Source of the DNA: an uncultured Spirochaetales bacterium
Lineage (GTDB): Bacteria > Spirochaetota > Spirochaetia > Sphaerochaetales > Sphaerochaetaceae
Direction of reading: 5' to 3'
Length of the DNA stretch: 64,000 nucleotides
Assembly (NCBI GenBank): GCA_949293595.1
Contig: CASFDW010000004.1
Coordinates: 55,209 to 119,208 of the forward strand
In this document: in pieces, positions 7,192 to 15,067 of the stretch
How positions within the stretch are numbered: the stretch's first letter is position 1
How the letters are laid out: every line of letters begins with the position of its first letter
Position numbers and translations under genes: made by a program
The notes under the pieces: model-generated
The model's input: only the letters and a program-made list of their open reading frames with translations
Database searches by the model: none
What the model was told of the DNA's origin: nothing

Positions 7192-8527
7192 ATGGATCCT
7201 CCTTGTGGCTAAGGCTTTTGCGAATCTTGTCCAGCTTGTCGTCGGGCAGGTTGTAAAAAGCCAATGGGATGATTGTGAGCGCGAATGCCATGGCCGGAAC
7301 AAGATACATCATCGACGAGAAGGAGAAAGTGACGAGATGTGTCCGTTCCATTGCATCCGTATAACCGATCAAAATCATCATGATTCCAAGTATTGCCTTG
7401 CAGATCGTGTTTGAGAACTTGTTCAAGAAGGTGTTTATGGAGAAAACTATTCCTTCTCCTCTGAATCCAAGCCTGTATTCGGAGTAGTCTATCACATCCA
7501 TCAGCATCGCGGTCGATGTTATGGTCGTCACCCCTGTGAAAGCGAATGAAAGACAAAGCATGACGAGTCCGAAGACAACGGATGCCGGAAGGATGAACAT
7601 CGGTAAGGCACTGGATATCGCGCCGAGTATGCATGCATTTATGAAAATCGTCTTTTTGCTTGCATGGTCGATGATCTTTGGCGTGACCGCCATTCCCAGA
7701 ACCATCCCGAGAACAAGGGCCGCACCGACGTACGTGACATACGAGGAGTTCCCCCACGCATATACGACGAAATAAAGCTGTACGGCCTGTCTCATATTGT
7801 TGACCATGTTGATCAGAAGCAGTGCTGCCATAAGAAAGAGCATGGGCTTGTTCTGTGTTATTGTTTTCAGCTCGTTCCTGAGATCCGCTTTTTCTTTTTT
7901 GGGAACTATCCTCTCTTTAAGGATAATTCCACATACAATCATAAGAATGCTTCCGAGAGCCGCAATGATCAACGAGGAGAACAGGTATGCGTTGCCGTTC
8001 CTTTCTCCTCCCAGGGCATTGATTATTGTTATAGAACCCACCGCCACAATCACGGTTCCGATTGTTCCTCCGATCTTGCCTAGCGTGACCATCCTGTTCC
8101 TTTCTCCGGGATTATGGCTTATGACACTGCTCATTGCCCAGATCGGGACGTCTGAAACAGTGTAGCTCATGTCCCAGAGAATATAGAAAATCGTGCTGAA
8201 CACAAGGCTTTTTCCCGGATCGGCCGAGAAAATGGTGAAACAGAGAACTGTCGAAAGAAAGATGAACGGTGGCCCGAAAATCAGATACGGACGGAATTTG
8301 CCGAATCTGGTGCGGGTTCTGTCCGCAATCGCACCCATGATAGGGTCGTTCACCGCATCCCACAACGAGGCGATCACAACGATGACCGTGACCGCCGAGG
8401 CAGGGATTTTAAGTATGTCGGTGAAAAAGAACATTATGTACATCGCCATGAAGTTGTAGATCATGTTCTGTCCCAACAGGGCGGACGTATAGCTTATCTT
8501 TTCTGTCAATCTGATTTCTTTCTGCAT
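7178..8527 (-). CDS. GPH/MelB-type sugar:cation symporter (MFS)
   Basis: A 449-residue inner-membrane transporter with about twelve hydrophobic segments. The glycoside-pentoside-hexuronide signature is clear: NDPIMGAIADRTRTRFGKFR after helix 2, and the N-terminal pattern LTEKISYTSALLGQNM. Members import disaccharides, pentosides or hexuronides with Na+ or H+. The gene immediately precedes and overlaps a PIG-L deacetylase gene, suggesting an N-acetylated glycoside as substrate (inference). The ribosome binding site in front of the ATG is weak. The upstream region to 8656 is AT-rich and contains a 16-bp palindrome. Confidence 0.88.
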   Translation of the reverse strand: MQKEIRLTEKISYTSALLGQNMIYNFMAMYIMFFFTDILKIPASAVTVIVVIASLWDAVNDPIMGAIADRTRTRFGKFRPYLIFGPPFIFLSTVLCFTIFSADPGKSLVFSTIFYILWDMSYTVSDVPIWAMSSVISHNPGERNRMVTLGKIGGTIGTVIVAVGSITIINALGGERNGNAYLFSSLIIAALGSILMIVCGIILKERIVPKKEKADLRNELKTITQNKPMLFLMAALLLINMVNNMRQAVQLYFVVYAWGNSSYVTYVGAALVLGMVLGMAVTPKIIDHASKKTIFINACILGAISSALPMFILPASVVFGLVMLCLSFAFTGVTTITSTAMLMDVIDYSEYRLGFRGEGIVFSINTFLNKFSNTICKAILGIMMILIGYTDAMERTHLVTFSFSSMMYLVPAMAFALTIIPLAFYNLPDDKLDKIRKSLSHKEDPYGDI

Positions 8528-8630
8528 TGTTCCATTCTACTAGCAGAGCTATCGGAAAGAAAGAAAAACAATAATTGTCTGAAAAAACATTCCCAAGCTG
8601 TTTGAAATAGTATCTAAATGCATAAATATA

Positions 8631-8646
8631 AATCCGAATTCGGATT
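8631..8646. promoter_or_regulatory. 16-bp perfect palindrome aatccgaattcggatt
   Basis: The sequence is its own reverse complement. It lies 10 bp after the stop of the flavoprotein gene and about 100 bp upstream of the symporter gene on the same strand. It could be an operator for the symporter/deacetylase operon or, as a 6-bp stem with a 4-base loop, a weak terminator. Confidence 0.45.
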
Positions 8647-8656
8647 GAAAAAATTA

Positions 8657-9562
8657 TTATTTTATGCTATCTACATATTCCACTGCATTGATTGCGGCTA
8701 TCGCGCCGTCGCTTACGGCCGTCGCAATCTGCCTTATTTGTTTCAGATTCACATCCCCCGCGGAGAAGACCCCTTTTTCCGATGTTTCCATTTTCTCCGT
8801 CGTTTTGATGTATCCTCCATCCTTCTCGACATCGTAGATGGACGAATCAGGTATGCCACCGGCGTAGATGAACAGGCCGGCTCCCGGGCAGATGATCTCT
8901 TCCTTTTCTCCTGTCACCATGTTTTCGAGTTCAAGTGATTCTAGACAATCTTTCCCGTTTATCCTGATCAGGCGCCGGTTCAAAAGCGGTGTGATATTCG
9001 ATGTCCGCCCGATTTTTTCCTTGAATTCGGAAATGGCTCCGAGCTTTTCCTCAAAATGGATTATGAAGACATGATTGGCATGTCCGGACAGGAACAAGGC
9101 TTCCTTTACGGCTCCGTCGGAACCACCAACGACATATGCATCCCTGCCTGCAAATTCAATATGGTTTTTCGCCGCGTTTAGATTCCCGAACTTTTTCTCC
9201 CCGGGGATGCCGAGATGTCTGCGGATGCACCCCGATGCGATGATGACAGCCTTGGCAAGGTACGAATTGTTTTCTGTTGTGACGACCTTGTCCTTTTTGC
9301 CAAGATCGGCCGAGACGACTCTCTCAATCCTCACGTCCACACCCGGATCCATTACCTGGCGTTCCAGTCTCTGCGCGAATTCCTCTCCGGTTTCCCCCGT
9401 AACGATTCCGGCATAATGGGTGACGGTTGAAACGTTCCCGATCGTTCCACCGATACTGTTTTTCTCAAGCAGAAGTGTTTTTTTCCCACGGCTTTTGGAA
9501 TATATCGCAGCGCTGATTCCCGCAGGACCAGCCCCGATGATAATTATGTCGAATTCTTCCAT
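8657..9562 (-). CDS. Thioredoxin-reductase-like FAD/NAD(P) oxidoreductase lacking the redox CxxC
   Basis: A 301-residue flavoprotein with a FAD-binding GAGPAGISAAIYS near the N-terminus, an NAD(P)-binding region YVVGGSDGAVKEALFL in the middle and the FAD motif GVFSAGDVN near the C-terminus, the layout of low-molecular-weight thioredoxin reductases. The active-site CxxC that should precede the second nucleotide-binding fold is absent; the corresponding segment reads NLNAAKNHIEFAGRDAYVVG. It therefore cannot reduce thioredoxin in the usual way and may act like ferredoxin-NADP reductases or another TrxR-like oxidoreductase. The start at 9562 has AGGAGG six bases upstream. It is divergent from a LysR gene, its probable regulator. 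Confidence 0.85.
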   Translation of the reverse strand: MEEFDIIIIGAGPAGISAAIYSKSRGKKTLLLEKNSIGGTIGNVSTVTHYAGIVTGETGEEFAQRLERQVMDPGVDVRIERVVSADLGKKDKVVTTENNSYLAKAVIIASGCIRRHLGIPGEKKFGNLNAAKNHIEFAGRDAYVVGGSDGAVKEALFLSGHANHVFIIHFEEKLGAISEFKEKIGRTSNITPLLNRRLIRINGKDCLESLELENMVTGEKEEIICPGAGLFIYAGGIPDSSIYDVEKDGGYIKTTEKMETSEKGVFSAGDVNLKQIRQIATAVSDGAIAAINAVEYVDSIK

Positions 9563-9601
9563 GATTCCTCCTCGGCACAAAGGAAATATATACTCTGTTG
9601 A

Positions 9602-9630
9602 TAATAATGTAAATTTATAGTTTATTATTA
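9602..9630. promoter_or_regulatory. AT-rich dyad between the flavoprotein and lysR genes
   Basis: TAATAAT (9602-9608) and ATTATTA (9624-9630) form an interrupted palindrome in the 85-bp divergent intergenic region. LysR-type regulators usually bind such interrupted dyads between themselves and the gene they control. Confidence 0.45.
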
Positions 9631-9647
9631 AACGATAAGGAAAATTT

Positions 9648-10535
9648 ATGATAGATTATCGAGTACGAACATTTCTGGAAGCTGCCAGAACCTTGAATTT
9701 CTCCAAGGCCGCATCTGGTCTGAACCTGACTCAACCTGCAGTAAGCCAGCATATCAGAAGTCTGGAGGAGGAATACGGGGTGAAGTTTTTCATCCACGAG
9801 GGAAAGAAAACCTGTCTGACAAGACAGGGAGAACTGTTTTATGCGACGGCTTCCAGGATTGCTGGCGATGATGCTGGATTGAGGATGCGGCTGAAGAAGA
9901 TGGACGAGTCATACCTGAGGTTTGGTGCGACCTTGACAGTGGGAGCCTATGTTATGCCGGAGATACTGTCGTGCCTGCTTGAAGACAATCCTGACCTTAA
10001 AGTAAGGATGAATGTGGACAATACAGACATGTTGTTGAAATCACTTGAGCTCGGAGAGGTTGATTTCGCTGTGGTCGAGGGCTATTTCGACGGCACGAGG
10101 TTCTGTCATGAGAGACTTGCATCCGTCCGTTATGTCGCAGTCGCAAAAAAGAATCTGATAAAGGATAAGGCACGTTTCCGCGACCTTTTCGAATACAGGC
10201 TCATTGTAAGGGAAAAGGGGTCGGGAACCCGGGATGTGCTTGAGAGGCATCTTGCAGAAATGAACCGCGGGATATCGGATTTCAAGTGGATTTATGAGAT
10301 CGGGAACCCGGAGGCGATCAAGGAAATGGTCGGAAATGGTTTGGGAGTATCGTTTCTGTACGAACCTGCTGTCAGAAAGGAACGGGAGGCCGGTCTTCTG
10401 GATGTCGTCGATTTGAAGGATTTCGACATAAGGCATGATTTTTCCTTTGTGTGGAACAGAAACAGCATATTCGAAGAAAGGAATCGGGAGTTGTGCAGAA
10501 TGATGCGTGGAGCCTGCGCTCATCTGGGTCTGTGA
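9648..10535 (+). CDS. LysR-family transcriptional regulator
   Basis: A 295-residue protein with the N-terminal winged helix-turn-helix (TLNFSKAASGLNLTQPAVSQ, residues about 15-35) followed by a LysR substrate-binding domain. The start is supported by AAGGA eight bases upstream. It is transcribed away from the TrxR-like flavoprotein gene, with a dyad between them, so it most likely controls that gene in response to an unknown small molecule. Its 3' end overlaps the 3' end of the convergent phosphoesterase gene by 16 bp. Confidence 0.9.
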   Translation: MIDYRVRTFLEAARTLNFSKAASGLNLTQPAVSQHIRSLEEEYGVKFFIHEGKKTCLTRQGELFYATASRIAGDDAGLRMRLKKMDESYLRFGATLTVGAYVMPEILSCLLEDNPDLKVRMNVDNTDMLLKSLELGEVDFAVVEGYFDGTRFCHERLASVRYVAVAKKNLIKDKARFRDLFEYRLIVREKGSGTRDVLERHLAEMNRGISDFKWIYEIGNPEAIKEMVGNGLGVSFLYEPAVRKEREAGLLDVVDLKDFDIRHDFSFVWNRNSIFEERNRELCRMMRGACAHLGL

Positions 10536-11296
10536 CCAGGATAGAGTTCCTCTGCGCTCCTGCTTTGCCAGTACTCCAAACTATCCATGTCAATGATAGT
10601 GAGCCGTCCTCCGTAACCTGTGCCGGTATCGATGTTTATCAGATGATATTTCTTGCTGACAAAAGGAATTCCATCAACCACTGGTGTATGCCCGACATAG
10701 AATTCAAGCTCAGGTTCAAACGGCTTCATCAAAGGTTTCATCCCATGGCAGAAGTCCAGGGCTGAATAATAATAGTCCCGCGACCATACGGCCGAAATCT
10801 CAGGAATCCTCCTGTGATCGGAAACTTCCGTGGCTGTCCTTTCATAAAGGTTCCTTTTCTCGTTAGAGAGTAGTCTGAGGACATCGTACGTGGTGGAAGG
10901 CGATGGGCCTGCATGCATCAGGCAGAAATCATCCTCCAATACGGTGTACGGCCATGTTGAAAGATATAGTGCGTAATCCTTGAGTCCTTCATTCGTCAGT
11001 CCGGATCTCTTGAATGATGAGATGGAATGGATTCCTCCCTGTGAAAGCCAGTTTGCCGTCGAGATGCCGTATGCTAGATAGTTTTGCAACCAGATGTCGT
11101 GGTTGCCTATGACAGGATGGAAGTTTTTCAACTGTCTGAAAAACCTGATGCAATCGAATACCTCGGGGTACCCGTCGGCGGCATCGCCTGTGAAATACAG
11201 ATGATCAACTCCAAATTCGAACCTGCATGCATCAAGCACATCCATCAGACATCTGTACGCCCCATGCAGGTCCCCGATCAAAAGACGTCTGGGCAT
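10520..11296 (-). CDS. Metallophosphoesterase (Ser/Thr phosphatase-like)
   Basis: A 258-residue calcineurin-like phosphoesterase. The metal-binding motifs are in order: GDLHG (8-12), GDAADG (37-42), GNHD (64-67), LMHAG and GHTP. These enzymes use two metal ions to hydrolyse phosphoprotein or dinucleoside polyphosphate substrates; the closest resemblance by eye is to bacterial PrpA/ApaH-like phosphatases. ATG codons at 11296 and 11335 are both in frame with weak ribosome binding sites; 11296 puts the first motif at the usual distance. The gene is divergent from the sodium symporter gene. Confidence 0.85.
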   Translation of the reverse strand: MPRRLLIGDLHGAYRCLMDVLDACRFEFGVDHLYFTGDAADGYPEVFDCIRFFRQLKNFHPVIGNHDIWLQNYLAYGISTANWLSQGGIHSISSFKRSGLTNEGLKDYALYLSTWPYTVLEDDFCLMHAGPSPSTTYDVLRLLSNEKRNLYERTATEVSDHRRIPEISAVWSRDYYYSALDFCHGMKPLMKPFEPELEFYVGHTPVVDGIPFVSKKYHLINIDTGTGYGGRLTIIDMDSLEYWQSRSAEELYPGHRPR

Positions 11297-11425
11297 GGTC
11301 GAATGATATACCAACCCCGAAGATATTTCAAACATGCATATTCGATCAAACGGATCCTGTTGTCTGACGGGCCATGGCATGCGATAATGGTTTGCGGTTT
11401 GGACATGGGGAACAAGGAGGCTGGA

Positions 11426-12814
11426 ATGCCAGAACAGAATCAAAGGGAATCCCTGTCCACAAGACTTGGGTTCATCCTTCTTTCCGCCGGATGTGCGATC
11501 GGACTTGGAAACGTGTGGAGGTTTCCTTACATAACTGGAAAATACGGCGGAGCCGTGTTCGTTCTTGTTTACCTGCTTTTTCTTGTCATATTGGGCCTTC
11601 CCGTGATGGTGATGGAATTCTCGATCGGAAGAGCGGGGCGCAGTAACATCGCAGGATCCTTGAAAGTCCTGGAACCTGAGCATGGCTCATGGCACCGCTA
11701 TGGTGTCGTAGCGGTTGCCGGCAACTATCTTCTGATGATGTTCTATACAGTCATCACCGGCTGGCTCCTGTATTATTTCATTTCCTCCTTCACCGGTTCG
11801 TTCTCCGGAATGGACAACACTGCGACTGCTGCTTTCTTCTCCTCCGTCCAGGCCCAGCCGACGCTTCAGATAGGTTTTGCCTGGATGGCGATACTTCTCG
11901 GGTTCATGATATGCGGCATAGGCCTTCAGAAAGGGGTTGAGAAGGTGACCAAGGTGATGATGATCCTTCTTCTTGTCATCATGCTCGCGCTCGCGGTCAA
12001 TTCCATAATGATACCTGGATCTTCGGAAGGCCTGAGATTCTATCTCCTGCCCGATTTTTCAAAAGTGTCGGAATACGGGATAGGGGAGGTCGTGTTCAAT
12101 GCGATGAGCCAGGCATTCTTCACGTTGAGCATCGGGATGGGCGGAATGGCGATATTCGGCTCCTACATCGAAAAGAAGCAGTCGCTGACGGGAGAGTCCG
12201 TTCGTGTGATAGCCCTTGACACGTTCGTCGCGATAATGAGCGGTCTCATAATTTTTCCTGCCTGCTTTGCATATGGCGTGAATCCGGATTCCGGCCCCGG
12301 ACTTCTTTTCGTGACACTGCCGAACATATTCAACAAGATGCCGCTCGGAGGTTTGTGGGGCAGCCTGTTCTTCCTTTTCATGAGCTTTGCGGCAATGACC
12401 ACGCTTGTGGCGGTTTTCGAGAACATTATTTCCTATTGGATGGATGAGAAAGGCTGGTCGAGGAGGAAGGCGACATGGATCAACTGCCTTGCAGTGATGA
12501 TCCTTTGCCTTCCCTGCGTGTTCGGTTTCAACCTGCTATCCGAGTTCACCCCGCTCGGCCCCGGAACCTCCGTTCTCGACCTGGAGGATTTCCTTATATC
12601 CGGGACGATCATGCCTCTGGGGTCCCTGATCCTCGTTTTGTTCTGCAGCTGCGGCAAGGGCTGGGGCTGGGATGGCTTTTTGAAAGAGGCCGACGAGGGT
12701 GAGGGACTGAAGTTTCCCGCATGGTCGAGGATATATGTCAGATGGATTCTGCCACTTATCATCCTGATTGTTTTTGCAAAAGGCTATTATGATACATTCT
12801 CAAAGCTGATTTGA
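11426..12814 (+). CDS. NSS-family Na+-dependent (neurotransmitter-type) transporter
   Basis: A 462-residue inner-membrane symporter. The first helix contains the NSS signature GFILLSAGCAIGLGNVWRFPY, which lines the Na+ and substrate sites in LeuT-like proteins, and about eleven hydrophobic segments follow. Bacterial members take up amino acids such as leucine, tryptophan or tyrosine. The start at 11426 has AAGGAGG seven bases upstream; an ATG at 11405 is less well placed. An amino-acid binding protein gene follows 99 bp later under its own promoter, so both genes point to amino acid uptake, although they belong to different transport mechanisms. Confidence 0.9.
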   Translation: MPEQNQRESLSTRLGFILLSAGCAIGLGNVWRFPYITGKYGGAVFVLVYLLFLVILGLPVMVMEFSIGRAGRSNIAGSLKVLEPEHGSWHRYGVVAVAGNYLLMMFYTVITGWLLYYFISSFTGSFSGMDNTATAAFFSSVQAQPTLQIGFAWMAILLGFMICGIGLQKGVEKVTKVMMILLLVIMLALAVNSIMIPGSSEGLRFYLLPDFSKVSEYGIGEVVFNAMSQAFFTLSIGMGGMAIFGSYIEKKQSLTGESVRVIALDTFVAIMSGLIIFPACFAYGVNPDSGPGLLFVTLPNIFNKMPLGGLWGSLFFLFMSFAAMTTLVAVFENIISYWMDEKGWSRRKATWINCLAVMILCLPCVFGFNLLSEFTPLGPGTSVLDLEDFLISGTIMPLGSLILVLFCSCGKGWGWDGFLKEADEGEGLKFPAWSRIYVRWILPLIILIVFAKGYYDTFSKLI

Positions 12815-12853
12815 TCTCAATATGCAATTTATGTATATTTATGCATAAAAAGC

Positions 12854-12882
12854 TTGACTATGATTGGATATTTTTGCATTAT
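12854..12882 (+). promoter_or_regulatory. Promoter of the amino-acid binding protein gene
   Basis: TTGACT (12854-12859), a 17-bp spacer and CATTAT (12877-12882) precede the start codon at 12914 by about 30 bp. The flanking DNA is very AT-rich and contains repeated atgca/tatgca words. Confidence 0.6.
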
Positions 12883-12913
12883 TGCAATATCTTTTTATTC
12901 GGGGGATGAGAAA

Positions 12914-13672
12914 ATGAAAAAAGTCATGGTGATGCTCCTTGTGTTTGCCACCGCTTTGTCCGCATTTGCCGGAGGAACCAAGGAAGGGGTGGCTGGAAAA
13001 TACGTGTTTGCCCAGGACTGCACCTGGCCGCCGCTTGAATATGTCGATGAGAACGGGAAGATCGTGGGCTTCGAGGTAGACATCATAAGCGAGATGAGCA
13101 AGCTCACGGGAATCGAGATGGAGTCACGCAACACCGGATGGGATGGTATTTTCGCAGGACTCGTGAACGGTTCGTACGATGCTGTCGCGTCAGGCGTGAC
13201 GATAACGGAGGAGAGGAAGATGACACTTGACTTCACGGATCCGATCCTGGAGGTCGTACAATCGATAATCGTCAGATCCGGTGATGAGGACAAGGTGAAT
13301 TCCTTCGAGACGCTTTCCGGCAACAAGGTCGGGGTGCAGATAGGGACCACGGGACATTTTGTTGCCGAGACCGCACCCGGAATCGATCTTGCCGTATATG
13401 ATGAGATACCGCTTGCCGTTGAGGACCTTTTGAACGGAAATGTCGATGCAGTCGTATGTGATTCCCTCATTGCTGCGGATTTTGTGCTGGCGAATGAGAA
13501 TTATGCCGGAAAACTCTCCATAAGCGGTAATGCGTCCGACGAGGTCGAACAGATAGCGATGTGCGTCAAGAAGGGCAACACCGAGCTTCTCGAGATCATT
13601 AATTCCTCTTTGAAGACGCTCAAGGAGAACGGGACGATAGACGCTTTGAAGGAAAAATACAACATTTTGTAA
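12914..13672 (+). CDS. Amino-acid ABC transporter-type periplasmic binding protein (orphan)
   Basis: A 252-residue family-3 solute-binding protein. The signal peptide MKKVMVMLLVFATALSAFA is followed by GGTKEG, the spirochaete-style mature start, without a lipobox cysteine. The core follows the SBP_bac_3 pattern: TWPPLEYVDENGKIVGFEVD, then DAVASGVTITEERK, and GVQIGTTGHF in the second lobe. Such proteins bind polar or basic amino acids and hand them to an ABC permease. No permease or ATPase gene is adjacent, so it either serves a distant transporter or is a sensor-type binding protein. A GGGGGATGAG-type ribosome site sits in front, and a perfect terminator follows. Confidence 0.88.
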   Translation: MKKVMVMLLVFATALSAFAGGTKEGVAGKYVFAQDCTWPPLEYVDENGKIVGFEVDIISEMSKLTGIEMESRNTGWDGIFAGLVNGSYDAVASGVTITEERKMTLDFTDPILEVVQSIIVRSGDEDKVNSFETLSGNKVGVQIGTTGHFVAETAPGIDLAVYDEIPLAVEDLLNGNVDAVVCDSLIAADFVLANENYAGKLSISGNASDEVEQIAMCVKKGNTELLEIINSSLKTLKENGTIDALKEKYNIL

Positions 13673-13688
13673 TTCGTTGCGCAATACA

Positions 13689-13714
13689 GGGCTGCGGTGC
13701 AGCCCGTTTTTTTT
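13689..13714 (+). terminator. Terminator after the amino-acid binding protein gene
   Basis: GGGCTGC (13689-13695) and GCAGCCC (13699-13705) form a perfect 7-bp stem with loop GGT, followed by GTTTTTTTT. Confidence 0.92.
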
Positions 13715-13741
13715 GCAAGCATGGCTCGTTTCGCATATAAT
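13713..13741 (+). promoter_or_regulatory. Strong promoter predicting a leaderless amrB mRNA
   Basis: TTGCAA (13713-13718), exactly 17 bp, then a perfect TATAAT (13736-13741). The start of transcription, about seven bases after the -10 box, falls on the A of the amrB ATG at 13748. No ribosome binding site precedes that ATG. Confidence 0.75.
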
Positions 13742-13747
13742 GACCAT

Positions 13748-14542
13748 ATGGAGAGAAAAGCTGTATTTGCCGGATCATGGTATCCTGACAGCCCCCGCGG
13801 TCTTGACGCGATCATCGATTTTCAGGGACATGGGGGAAGCTACCGTCATGCAATACTCCCTCATGCAGGGCTTTATTACAGCGGTGCATTGATAAAAAGT
13901 TTTTTTTCAGGGCTGGACGAACGGATCGGCAGGATACTGATAATCGCTCCTTCACATTACCATCGTATCAAAAGCGATGTTTTCACGGTTTCCTCGTTCA
14001 CATCGTCCGAAACCCCTTATGGAAGCATCGTCACCGTACCTTTCGCTCCAAATCCGTGCGTTGTGGACGACAGGGCTGTCGCGGACGAGCATGCGGTCGA
14101 GATGTTCCTCCCTTTCATCAAGAAGCATGGAGGATTGGATGTGTCTTATGCCCTTGTGAACCATGTGTCCGGTTATGATGCGATAGTCCGTCTGTCCGAT
14201 ATCCTGAGCAGTCATGTGGATGAAGAAACATCAGTGATAGCCTCGAGCGATTTCACGCACTATGGAAGAAGATTCGGCTATGAACCGTATGGCAGTGGGG
14301 CTTTGGAGCGGGTGAGGGATGAGGATATGAAATGTGCTGGACTCCTTGCCTCGGGGAGAACGGAGGAGGCGTACGATATGTACTCGGACAAGACCATATG
14401 CGGCCTTGTGCCTGCATTGCTGGTTTCCCGCATGGCCGTGTTGAAGGGGCTTGAGGGTATGATCGGTCCCTATGCAACAAGTGCCGGCAGAGACGGAGGA
14501 AGAAATGATTTCGTCTCGTATTGCGATGTTTTCTGGAGATGA
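13748..14542 (+). CDS. amrB: AmmeMemoRadiSam system protein B (MEMO1 family)
   Basis: A 264-residue MEMO1-family protein beginning MERKAVFAGSWYPDSP, the usual N-terminus. The family's conserved positions are visible: PHAGLYYSG with His39, IIAPSHYHR, and the late SSDFTHYG segment, plus a cysteine near the end (VSYC). MEMO proteins resemble class III extradiol dioxygenases; a metal site is formed by these His and Cys residues, but the bacterial function is not established. It is the first of three overlapping or nearly overlapping genes with amrA and amrS, the conserved AmmeMemoRadiSam set. The start at 13748 matches the family and lies on the predicted transcription start. Confidence 0.92.
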   Translation: MERKAVFAGSWYPDSPRGLDAIIDFQGHGGSYRHAILPHAGLYYSGALIKSFFSGLDERIGRILIIAPSHYHRIKSDVFTVSSFTSSETPYGSIVTVPFAPNPCVVDDRAVADEHAVEMFLPFIKKHGGLDVSYALVNHVSGYDAIVRLSDILSSHVDEETSVIASSDFTHYGRRFGYEPYGSGALERVRDEDMKCAGLLASGRTEEAYDMYSDKTICGLVPALLVSRMAVLKGLEGMIGPYATSAGRDGGRNDFVSYCDVFWR

Positions 14543-14545
14543 ACC

Positions 14546-15067
14546 ATGGATAGGACTGTCAGAGTGGAACTTCTTGAGCTTTCCAGATGTTCGATAAGAA
14601 GTGCTTTCACGGGAGAGCCATTGCCGATTCCCGATACAAATATGCGTCGCGGTGCCTTCGTGACGTTGAGGATCGGGGGTGAGCTGAGAGGCTGCATAGG
14701 TTATCTGGAGCCTGTGGCACCTCTTTTTGAACAGATAGCCATGCTTGCACGTGATGCCGCATTCAAAGATCATAGGTTCGACCCTTTGACAGCAAAGGAG
14801 CTTGAGCTGTGCAGGATCGAGATATCGTTGCTGTCACATCCCGTGCCGATACTCTCAACTGATGATTTCGTGATGGGAGAGCACGGGATAATAATGAGCG
14901 TTGGAAACAGGCGTGCGGTGTTTCTGCCCCAGGTTGCGGAAGAGACCGGATGGTCGAAGGACGAGCTTCTTTCCGCATTGGGCCGCAAGGCCGGTCTTCC
15001 GCCGGATGCCTGGAAGGCCCCTGATGCATCGTTCAGCGTTTTTACCGCCGAGGTGTTTTCGGAATGA
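14546..15067 (+). CDS. amrA: AmmeMemoRadiSam system protein A (AMMECR1 domain)
   Basis: A 173-residue AMMECR1-domain protein. The family hallmark LRGCIG is at residues 47-52 (Cys50), preceded by GAFVTLRIGGE and followed by LARDAAFKDHRF. The molecular role of AMMECR1 is unknown; association with MEMO and a radical SAM enzyme in many prokaryotes suggests a joint modification of a protein or small molecule. It starts three bases after the amrB stop codon and overlaps the radical SAM gene by four bases (ATGA), so all three proteins are made from one message. Confidence 0.93.
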   Translation: MDRTVRVELLELSRCSIRSAFTGEPLPIPDTNMRRGAFVTLRIGGELRGCIGYLEPVAPLFEQIAMLARDAAFKDHRFDPLTAKELELCRIEISLLSHPVPILSTDDFVMGEHGIIMSVGNRRAVFLPQVAEETGWSKDELLSALGRKAGLPPDAWKAPDASFSVFTAEVFSE

